From NCBI RefSeq assembly GCF_036785885.1, contig NC_092323.1:4008501-4072500 (forward strand): a stretch of DNA of 64,000 bases, given 5' to 3'. Below, piece by piece: positions 48,915 to 58,590 of the stretch. The position numbers and the translations under genes were made by a program. The DNA is from Coffea arabica (lineage: Eukaryota; Streptophyta; Magnoliopsida; Gentianales; Rubiaceae). Below the pieces are notes generated by a model. The model saw only the letters and a program-made list of their open reading frames with translations. It ran no database searches and had not been told where the DNA came from. Numbering within the stretch: the first letter of the stretch is position 1; every line of letters starts with the position of its first letter.

Positions 48915-50507
48915 CATCTCGTTCAATCCAGCCCGAAACTATTGCAGCAGCCTTCGTCTTAGTTTTTCCCATGGCTTAAATGGATTTGATCTATTCGTTT
49001 GGATTTATGTACTTGGAGTTGACATTGGCCTGTGTTATTCATTTCTTTACTGTACCGTGGACCCAATTCAGTTTTTTTTTTTTTTCTTCTGAGATAAAGT
49101 TGAGGTTACAAAAATTTCGGATAATTTATTTGGTTGCGTTTATAAATGTTGGTTGAATTGTTTACTATATATTATTTGTTGGGAATGGTGCAAGGATTTT
49201 CATTTTGTGTGACAGGAGTTGCCGCTACATTTTTTCCATTATGCCGATGGTCATCTTTGTTTGTATATTTTTTAACATTTGGAGCTGGTTCAGGTTATTT
49301 CTGAATACCATCTGCATGTTCAGGGACCATCGTGTGTTAAATAATTTGAGTGTGCTTCTCAATATTGGTTGCAGTAGTGCTTCTCAGTATTGGTTGTTAG
49401 GAAATAGTGCAATGCCGTATATATTGGGGAGCCATGTTCCTAAATTAATTTTATTGGCATCATTTAATATGTATTCTTTGGATTTTTGTGTTCTCACATT
49501 CACACCGGGGCCTGTTATCATTTTATCCTTGTGCCATTCAGGGAATGTTTACATAATTTACTTGTGCTGGGGATAGCAATATTGGCTGATGTTCACTAAA
49601 TATCAATTGTGGCCCCGTAAAAGTGCAATGGCTAATATTTTGTGTACTCATAGTTGCCATATAAATTTTTTGGTTTTCGAGTTTTCTAGTATTAATTACT
49701 CACAGTTATTTTCTCAGATAGCTAGGTTAATGTCTGCTAATTTAAACTCCTTATAATATTTGAACTTGTTTGCTACACACTATACAATATTTACTTATTC
49801 AACTCGTGAGTCTTTATATGAAATGGTTGAACTTGTTTAATTATTTCACCTGTGTACAAGGATAGTTGACATTTTTTTTTCCATTATATTATTGGCATTC
49901 CCCAAATGTGCCTGTGAGTGTTTATAATTATTAAGTGAACTTATATACTTGGATAAACTTGTTACGAGATTTACTTATTGCACTTTTGACACTTTGTAAT
50001 AAATGGTTGAACTTGTTTAATTATTTCACTTGTTTAATCTATGATTAAGAATATTTCAGGTTATTTTAGGCATAGGGTCCTCAATATTTTTTTCTTCATA
50101 TTGAGGATATTGCTATTAATTTATTTGCGAGTGTTTATAATAATGGGTTGAACTTATTTAGTAGAATTTGTTGGGGATTTCACCAATTGACTGAATTGGT
50201 TTACATGGATATCAACCTTTAAATGAGGTTGTGAGTTAACATACGAGGAATTATGTGCTTATTTCCTCTTTTAGTATTCATAGTTACACCGTTTTTGCAT
50301 TATACAATTGGATATCAACCTAATGTTTTCGTGTTATTACACATATATAATGCTTGGATGTTTGTTTATTTATAATTATTTCATGGAATTTGTATCAATT
50401 GAGGTTATTAAATAATTGATAATATTTCACTTGTACTACTAGAATAGGGTTTAATGTTCTTCAATCACTTGGCCAATTTCAGAGTTCAAAGTTGTTGCTG
50501 TGCGAAG

Positions 50508-51985
50508 ATGGACAACGATGGGCACATTCAAGGAGGTCAACTGGATGACGAGCTAGATGACGAGGAGCTCGACAACATCCTTATGTACGTCGTATTATTG
50601 GGTTTCATGTTCTTTTTCCAGGATACACATCAGCAGGTCCCAAGAAGACGAAGAGTACGAGATAGCGCGCTGTCAGGGAGAGATTATGTGCTTGAGATTA
50701 TTAACGGACATGAAGACCGAATTATTCAGAATATGCGCTTGGATGTTCCTCAATTCCTTTTGTTGTGCGATTTATTGCTTAATCGGGGTTACTGGCATGT
50801 ATATCCTTCTCAAAGAGTGGGGGTACATGAATCCGTTGCTTTAACCCTAATGTGCCTGAGCCATGATGAGCGGCACCGGGTGTTAGCCGAGCGGTTCCAG
50901 CACTCAACGGAGACGATTGATCGACACGTTCGTCGTGTATTACGAGCTTTGGTTCGGCTAGGTCGTGATCTCGTTAGGCCAAGAAACGTCGATGACACGC
51001 ATCCTCGGATCTTGAACAATGGTTTGCTCATGCCGTGGTTCCGAGTATGTATCTCATTTTTAGTTGGACATGCACTTTCATGTAGGTTTCTGCGAGCATG
51101 TGAAACTTATAGCCAAACTTATTTCACTTATATAGGATTGTGTGGGAGCTTTAGATGGGACCCATGTATCCGCTTGGTGCAGAGCAGAGGTAAGAGAGAG
51201 GTTCAGAAATCGGCATGGCGACTTATCCCAGAATATACTTGCTGCCTGCGATCATGATATGCGGTTTGTCTTTGTTCGGGTCGGCTGGGAGGGTAGTGCT
51301 CATGATGCCAGAATTCTCCAAGAGACCTTGCTTGATCCGGGCTCAGGATTTCCAATGCCACCGCAAGGTAATTTAATTGAAATGCCTTTTTAGAATATAT
51401 CTGGTAACGAATTACTTTTATAATACAAGGCAGTAGGAAACAGTCTCTTTTGTATTTGACAGATTATTTACAGCATTTGTTTCCGTAATAAATGAGTAGG
51501 GGCTATAACATGAAACCTATGTCATTAAATCAACAGGAAAATATTATGCAGTAGATGCTGCCTACAGAAATATGCCGGGGTTTATGGCTCCGTTTAGGGG
51601 TGCACGGGGCACACCTCATGAGCGAGCAGCTAAAGCGCTGTTCAATAGGCGACATGCATCAGTTAGGAATATTATTGAGCGTACATTTGGAGTTCTTAAG
51701 AAGCGATTTCCAATACTCAAAGGTCCAATGCAGAACTACCTGATAGCAACGCAAAATAATATTGTGCTTGCATGTTGTGCTCTTCACAATTTTATGCGCG
51801 ATTATGTGCCGAATGATGAGTACTTCAATGAAGAAGCGATAAATGGTGCCTTTGCAGATGCACACATAGCAGGGGAACAAGTGCAGATGGGTCAACCTAT
51901 CGATATGTCGCAGCAGGGCATAGATAACTGGAATGAAGGTCGGCGGGCAATGGCGGCGCACATGTATGTGAATGCTAATAACTAG
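50508..51985 (+). CDS. Harbinger transposase (DDE_Tnp_4, HARBI1-like nuclease)
   Basis: Three exons, 50508-51044, 51136-51367 and 51537-51985, join with correct phase (TTCCGA|GTATGT, TTATATAG|GATTGT, CCGCAAG|GTAATT, CAACAG|GAAAAT) for 405 residues. An acidic N-terminus is followed by a helix-turn-helix region (residues about 115-170, ERFQHSTETIDRHVRRVLRA). The catalytic core has ALDGTHVSAW with Asp186, GWEGSAHDARIL with Asp236, YYAVDAAYRNMPGFMAPFRG with Asp263, and SVRNIIERTFGVLKKRF with Glu304. These are the signature blocks of the HARBI1 nuclease fold. The length is normal for plant members and no break is seen. An in-frame ATG at 50454 and a possible leader acceptor at 50482 leave the 5' end open. 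Introns inside the transposase are common in plant elements. Confidence 0.88.
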
Positions 51986-52649
51986 ACTCTAGTGCTTGGC
52001 CTAGGACCAAAAGTGTGTTAAATCAGCTTCCGATTTGTACTTAAATGTTTAACTCACGTTCCTGGTGAATGAGGGATTACTTTTAATTTGGCTCCAGTTA
52101 ATTGTGTTATTGCTTGTCCAGGGATTTGCACCTTTGTATTATATTTGCGGACTCATACTTTGCTCTACAACCTCAGTAAGTATTCAGTTTGCCGGTTTAG
52201 TTCAGGGGAGTTTGTGAATGGTGACGTACGAATAAGTCATGACCGAGTTAAGTTCTAGGCACATTTTTTACAGTGCAAAATTTGGTTGAAACTTTGCCAA
52301 CTACTTTAGGAAATTGCAGGAGGGGACATAATTTAATGGCCATTATTTTGCAAAGATAGCGAACGTATTGGCCAATTACACATTTGGACCCTTAGATCCC
52401 CTGTTTTGGGGGTGTTACACATAAACTAGTTTTTGAAATACAATAAAAATTTTTAAAAAGTTGAACTTGTAAAAGGTAATCAAAAAATTAATTTTATTTT
52501 TTTTAAAAAATTTTCAAGCATGTATCTCAAAATATTTTCTAAAAACTTTTCTATTCTTAAATATTTCAAAATATTTTCCAACACCCAATCCAAAATATGC
52601 TCTAAAAACTCTGCTACAGTAAAGTTTTATTTTAAAAAATTCCCACAGA

Positions 52650-52826
52650 AACAGCTAATCCAAACGAAGCTGTTTTTCAAAAACAGCTCAATCCAAACGC
52701 ATGTGTTTTTCAAAAAATAAGAGTTTTTCAAAAACAACAATCCAAACGACAATGCGTGTTTTTTAAAAACTGCTACAGTATTGTTTTTCAAAAACACCCC
52801 CAAAAACAGGGAATCCAAACGCAGCC
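52650..52826. repeat. Subterminal AATCCAAACG array at the Harbinger right end
   Basis: AATCCAAAC followed by G occurs at about 52658, 52690, 52740 and 52812, each followed or preceded by TTTTTCAAAAA-type text. The last copy is part of the terminal repeat itself. Subterminal repeats of this kind are candidate binding sites for the element's Myb-like protein. Confidence 0.6.
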
Positions 52827-53097
52827 TGTGTGTCATTGGGAAAGACGCGAGGACTTAATAGTTTGTGTATTTTTATCAGAACACCTGCATGTGGGAGAAA
52901 GGATTGGTTAATTGTAGTTCTCCAATTGATGTGTAGAACATGCAAGGAAATTACTAAGGGGAAAAGTGGAGTTGCTTGAAGCCAGCAGCAAGAGAGAACA
53001 ACCGTGTATGCAGAGTCTTTGACACATCGTTGGAAAACGTGGAATCCAAAATCTTTATCTCAAAAGTACATAAACCTAGAAGTGCCCTCTAGCAGAA

Positions 53098-53241
53098 TTT
53101 GTTTGGATTGCGGTTTATTTGTCAAAATATATTTGCTTACATCATCATTACAATTTCCAACGCACCTTTTTATCTCACATACATCACATCATAAAAAGTG
53201 CTACAGTAAAAATATCTCTAATAATTCACAATCCAAACAAA
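53098..53241. mobile_element. Short Tourist-like MITE
   Basis: A 144-bp segment with palindromic ends: TTTGTTTGGATTGCGG on the left and TTCACAATCCAAACAAA on the right. It contains TTTTATCTCACATACATCAC and GCTACAGTAA, motifs shared with the elements near 40906-41000 and 57216-57493, so these belong to one family. The target duplication is unclear. Confidence 0.6.
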
Positions 53242-53816
53242 ATGTTTCTCAAGCAGAGAGAATCAAATTTGGATGGTTAACAGCAGCGATGAAAAGGATG
53301 ATTACTGAATCTGAAGTTTGGATGATTACTGAATCTGAAGTTTTTAACAAATTCTCTCGTATGATAACATGTGCCAATTGTTTCTGTAACATTCTCCGGA
53401 GATCCACAAACAGATCATCAATTCATCAGACTTTGAACTAGCCTCCTTCAACAAGTATTTCCAATGCTTCTGCTACTGGCCTATTCAAAACATGCCATGT
53501 GCCATGGATTAAGTTGATTGAATAGATAAAATGTAAACTACGCTATTGGACGGTTCCCCATATTGCTGTGCATATACGTGCGTGTGAGGAGTGAACGAGC
53601 CACAAACAACCAGTTACGAAAGAAAGGAATTACTAATATATGCAAGTAGTGGAGAAAGGTCGCTCCAAATAAAACGTACGAACCCCCATGGCCCTTTATC
53701 GCAGCTTAGGTCAACTGAAGCCCGGAATGCACTTGCAACATGGTCTTTTATCCTTCGATGCCCTTGTGGATTTTATATCATTAACATTAATGATGACTTA
53801 TTATCAATTTATAGAA

Positions 53817-54824
53817 GGGTTATTATCACTTTACCCTCTTAACGTTTGGCGTCATTATTAATTACTCTCTTAACTTTATTTTTTAGTGATTTTATCCCAA
53901 AGCTAATGGTCAAACTTAACGTAGTTTATTAATTCAAGTAATAAGACATGTTTAATCTTTAAAATTATTATCATTTTATTCTCATAAACTATAACCTTAT
54001 TATCAATTTATCCCATAGAGTTATTTTTTAGACAATTCATCCCACCATTAAACTAACTTAACAAGTTAAAAAACTTTAGAATATGCTACACTCTTTTTTG
54101 TATAATAAAAATAATAAAAAAATTTAGAGTGGCTCTTCTCTTATTTAGTATCAAGAAAAAAAGTAAAAACATTAATCTCTTTCTTCTTGACAATCTTATT
54201 AATATTGAAAAAATAGAAAAATATGGGAGTGAGATAGAGAGAGCTCAATTCTTTTTTTTTAATACAAACAAGAAAGAATTCAATATTTTTATTATTTTAA
54301 AATTATTTTACTTTTCTGTTTATTACTCAATTCCAATCCTAATCTCGAGGACATTAAAGTAATATGATAATATTAAATTCTTTCTTATTTTCTTTTTTGG
54401 CAAAATCTAATTTTCTGTCTCCTTTTCTTTTCCAATTGTTAATAAGTGTGAAAAATATTTGAGAAAACCCTTTTATTTTATGTTTTTTAAATCTTAGAGT
54501 GAAAAAAAGGATGAATAATTATTCCAACTTTTTATTTTAAATTATATATAAAAAGGTAAATTCATTTAAACATTTATGAACATACTTTTTAAATTAACAA
54601 TAGGGTAAAATATTTAGAGAGTAAAGTGATTATATTACTATAATTTAAAGGAATAAAGTGATAATGACAATGTAATAATACTATAAAATAAAAGGGTATT
54701 TTTGTCAAATTTTTATTAACATGCTGAGTTGAATTATCTATGGGATGAAGTGACTAAAAGATACTATTAGGAGGTAAATTGATAATTGTAATATATAGTT
54801 TAACGGGATAAAGTGATAATAACC
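53817..54824. mobile_element. Non-autonomous Mutator-like element, 1.0 kb
   Basis: Perfect 9-bp duplications TTTATAGAA (53808-53816 and 54825-54833) flank 1008 bp with inverted ends GGGTTATTATCACTTTACCC (left) and GGTTATTATCACTTTATCCC (inverted right). Similarity between the arms extends inward through further TTATCA and TTTATCCC repeats. The interior is AT-rich and has no transposase. The intact target duplication indicates a complete insertion. Confidence 0.85.
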
Positions 54825-55224
54825 TTTATAGAACGCAAGGATTTATGATCTCTTTTGGCTAACGACAATTCTATCCGTTTTCGCTTCTTGAAACAAGTAG
54901 TCAGAGTTTGAGATTTGGCGGTTGGGGAGCTTATCCTCCACCCTGGGCTGCGTGGAGGACCACTGAAAATTAGATTGTCTTAAAAAATTTCTGGACAAAA
55001 AATCCTCAAACAATCATGTGGTGTAATATTATTATCGTTAGGAAAAAAAAAATCATGTGGTGTAATAAAACGCATGTATTTGGATTGAGAATTATTTGAA
55101 TGTTTTTTGTATTATTCACTTTTCGGGATGGTGTATACGTTGGACTAAAAAAAAAAAAAGATGAAGGAAAAAATTTCAAGCCATGGATCATAAATTTGGG
55201 AACCATTATGCAAGGCAAGCTATA

Positions 55225-56235
55225 TTCGCTAGAGTAATTATCGTTTTGCCAGAGCAAATTTTATTCAAATGCCAAGATTACCTGCAATCAATCGGCTCTA
55301 TATATGTTTATTGATTTTTCCAAGATCAACTGTACACTAATTACTCTTTTTTCTTATTTTTTGTTATAGTCTGTCACTCTCCCCCCCTATTATTCTTGCT
55401 CTCTCTCTCTCTCTCTCACACACACACATTAATTGATCAACTTTGTTTTTGCTTTAATCTTTTTTTATAGTACTAACTTTTTCTTTGCTTCAAGGAGCTA
55501 TTTTTTTTTATTCAATTATGAAACTTTTATTTAATTTTTTTAAAATATAACTTGATTTAATTCCAACAAAATTTGATTTTAAATTATTTCTTTTATGATG
55601 TCATTGTAACTTAATTCTTTAGTATATTTAAAATTTTATTGACATGAAACATGCATTTTTTCTTTTGAATTCTACTTGATTATCATGCCTTTGAGGAGCT
55701 AATATTATTCAAAGTTTTATCATCTTTTCCTCTTTCATACTAGTCATGTAGGTGTTATTCATGTTTGTTATGTAAACCTTGATTACTATCAAATATTCAT
55801 TTTCTCTAATAATTAGATGAAAGTAAATTTATATTACATTATCTTGTATATTCCATGAATATTGAAGGAAAAGCAAGCCTATTTTTTGAATTTATTTTGA
55901 TTTTTGAACAATTGCTTATTTGGGTTTAAAAAATGCCGTGTTTGTAAAAATAAAAAAAAAAATCTTCCTAGTAAAAATTTAGGAATAGAAAATATATAAG
56001 AGCATGTTGAAGCAAAAGAATTAGAATAGGAGAAAATTTTAAAGTTAGATCCAAGTTATTAAATGAGGAAAATAATTGATGAATTAATGAAAGACAGAGT
56101 GATAGAGAAGAACAAAAGTAAGAGAGTAAGAATAGAGGAGAATATGCAGAGTTAATTGATTGAGCGTAATATTGCCATTTAAATAAAATTTGCTTTGTTG
56201 AGAAGATTATTGCTCTTCCAGTATCACCGGCCATA
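55225..56235. mobile_element. Inverted-repeat element of about 1 kb, family unknown
   Basis: AGCAAATTTTATTCAAATG at about 55253 matches, on the other strand, AGCAAATTTTATTTAAATGG at about 56180. Similarity continues on both sides (CAATCAAT, then a TCTTACTCTC/ATTACTCTTT and CACTCT region), giving arms of roughly 150 bp. The minus-strand frame at 55968-56234 falls inside one arm and is not a convincing gene. No target duplication was resolved. Confidence 0.45.
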
Positions 56236-57215
56236 ATATAATGAAGGATTATTGTAGTGGTTTACCTATTTAGCACACCTGAATTAGATTAATTAATCTT
56301 ATCGATCTATAAATACATACAATTATAAGTATTTTATTTCTTGCATTTAAATACTTCTCTAAATTAACTATACTTAAAAAAAAAAAATCGTGATACCCTT
56401 TTAACAGGTACCCGTTAGCCATACCATATATAATGAAAACAAATAACGCTAGTAATTTTATTTGCCGATTGCCGACACAAATAGCTGAACTTGGGTTGGT
56501 TGGGTATGACTTGCTGGTTTGCTTCTCCGCTGATTACTTGAGTTCTTTAATTTAATTTTTTTTTTCCTTGTTTGTTTCTTTCGGCAGGCGAGTCTTCCAG
56601 AAATGGACACCTAAGAGGTGATGATCTCGTGCAGACGATTTGGCGACTGCGTATCATATCCTTTTTTTTGAGTATTATAAATGAATGACGCATTTTCTCC
56701 CAAAGATCGTCCAATCAAATAGTGCAATTTGCTATTGATTTGAAATATGATCTTTCTTGGAAAGCAATCCAACCCCCCCCCCCCCCCCCGGCGGCGGTAC
56801 TTGTAAGAAAAAAAAAATAGATTCAAACTAACAGAGAAAACAATACAATGGTTATCTAAATTAATAAAAATATTCATCCCTACAACTCTAAAAAATCACC
56901 AACAAAATAGAAAATTTAAAAATAATAGATAATTAAAATATAAAATATTCCAAACATTTGTTTTCGTCTTCTCTACTGCTTGAAAACTACTAATCCATTT
57001 TTTTTTATTAATGATGACAGGTTACATCACAACCAAATATGCAAGGTCTAAAAAACAAAAACAAAATAAGTAGGGTGCTGAAGTGGATAAAATTTGTGAA
57101 ATAGGAAAAGAATTTTTGAAGAAAGACAACAAAATAAATTAGTAGAGTAAATGAAATAGTTGCAACAAATATAGGAAATGGAAAAAATAAATGGAATATA
57201 GGGCTAAATATATAA

Positions 57216-57493
57216 GGCCTTGTTTGGATTGCCGGTTTCCGTCGAAAAATTATGTCGTTTTCTGTGATCACATTTCCCTATTATCTTTTTCCCTCACATA
57301 CATCAAATCGCTACATGCTTGGATTGCTTGTTTCCGTCGGAAAATATTATCGTTTTCCGTGATCACATTTCCCTATTACCTTTTTCCCTCACATATATCA
57401 AATCGCTACAGTAATTTTTTCATGAAAAATGACGGAAAATGCAATCCAAACACAACCATGAAAAATCACGAAAAATGCAATCTAAACACAACC
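57216..57493. mobile_element. Tourist/Harbinger-type MITE with a nested or tandem second copy
   Basis: TAA flanks at 57213-57215 and 57494-57496 bracket 278 bp with ends GGCCTTGTTTGGATTGCC and, inverted, GGTTGTGTTTAGATTGC. Inside, both end modules are doubled: a GATCACATTTCCCTATTA plus CCCTCACAT plus ATCAAATCGCTACA block occurs twice on the left, and a CATGAAAAA/GCAATC/AAACACAACC block twice on the right. A copy inserted into its own kind, or an unequal internal duplication, would give this pattern. Confidence 0.75.
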
Positions 57494-57496
57494 TAA

Positions 57497-58365
57497 GTTT
57501 ATAAGTTGAGAAAAATAAAATGTATAATGACATGGGTTTCGTACTCTAACCTAAAATTTAAGTGCATTATATATATATATATATGAATCCAATTTGAATA
57601 ATAATAATGTATTGAATCCAATTTCCATTCTTCTCATCCCTCCAAATTTATCTCTCCTTGCCATTCTCAACCTTCACTCCTAGTATCACGGTCAAAAGTC
57701 AAAATTACCAACCCAAAAGGCCAAACTTTCCCTCCCAATCTAATGTTTGGGAATCGGGCAACACGGTGTTGACCGTACCAATTAGCAAGTACTTGTACTA
57801 GTAAGTTTACTATCTCTGATTTTTTTCAAAGAAATATGTTTATCTCAAGATTCTTTCCTTTTAGAAATAAAAAATTTTAAAAGATTTCCTTTTAGAAACA
57901 TAAAAAAGGAAACAATCAACTAATCAGATCAAAGTGACAATACAGCGGAAGAAAAATAAAAAAAGGAAAAAAAAGGAAAAAGGGGCAATTACACAATTCT
58001 AATTTCTCTCTCTACATTCACTCTTCCGATCCAGGGGAAGAGAGAAAGAAAGCAATCATTTCCATAAATCCATCAATTAATAGGAAATTTGAAAAGATTC
58101 TTTAAAGATATTCATTGAATTTCATTAAATTTCTCCCGAATCTTGTATATTTGATTGATTCGTTTTTAATTAGGCAAAGGAAAGTTATTAATTATTAGAG
58201 GAGGAAGATAGACAGCCCTAGATGGTGTATTAAATTAGCAATTAGGGTTTGAAAGGCGGGATAGATTTTGGAAACTCAATGCAGCGGGAAAGTGCAATCC
58301 GCATCGGATTGAGCGAGCGAGAAATCGGGATCGTCGGATTCTAGCGGTGTAGGAATCCGATTGGA
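57497..58365. other. Promoter and leader region of the GAUT gene
   Basis: An (AT)n run lies at 57569-57583. From about 58000 CT-rich and purine-rich leader-like text appears. No separate gene is seen. Confidence 0.45.
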
Positions 58366-58590
58366 ATGTGGGGAGCTTTTGATACTGTTTATGCGGAAAA
58401 ATTGTTAGGCATTAGGAAGAAGGATCGAGATACAGCTGGTGGCGGTGGTGGTGCGGCTTCGGCGTTGGAGGTAGAGGGAATAGGAAAGGGTTATTTGGTT
58501 GTAGAAAGAGGAGAGGAGGTTGTGTTGGAGGAGGAGGTGGCGGAGGGGCTCCGGGGAGGAAGATGCAGCTGCACTTCTCACCTAGCATGA
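58366..58590 (+). promoter_or_regulatory. Upstream ORF overlapping the GAUT start codon
   Basis: An ATG at 58366 opens a 74-codon frame that ends at 58590, 28 bases past the main ATG at 58563 and out of frame with it. If the leader includes 58366, ribosomes that use this ATG would miss the GAUT start, so it could repress translation. The peptide begins MWGAFDTVYAEKLLGIRKKD and then becomes Gly/Glu-rich. I do not know whether it is conserved or whether transcription starts upstream of it. Confidence 0.4.

Larger units (their letters stand above)
45734..52826 (+). mobile_element. PIF/Harbinger DNA transposon with both genes, about 7.1 kb
   Basis: The left end GGCTGTGTTTGGTTCGATTG and the inverted right end GGCTGCGTTTGGATTCCCTG form terminal repeats of about 30 bp with a GTTTTTG continuation. 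The immediate 3-bp flanks are TGT on both sides; the usual family target is TAA or TTA, so the flanks alone are weak proof. Inside, on the same strand, are the two genes the superfamily requires: a Myb/SANT-like gene (47389-48914) and a DDE transposase (50508-51985). A leader exon with donor GAG|GTGAGT near 46274 suggests a long spliced 5' UTR. The size is large for the family. Both genes read without interruption, so it may be recently active. Confidence 0.75.

Noticed and set aside
49205-49576. Membrane-like open frame between the two Harbinger genes
   Set aside because: T-rich spacer translates to hydrophobic residues by composition; nearby text contains repeated TGGTTGAACTTG phrases and no coding signature.
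52520-52836. Open frames on both strands at the Harbinger right end
   Set aside because: They come from the A/T-rich AATCCAAACG subterminal repeats.
55968-56234. Minus-strand frame beginning MAGDTGRAIIF
   Set aside because: It looked like a gene start at first, but the stretch is one arm of an inverted repeat and soon degenerates to AT-rich low complexity.
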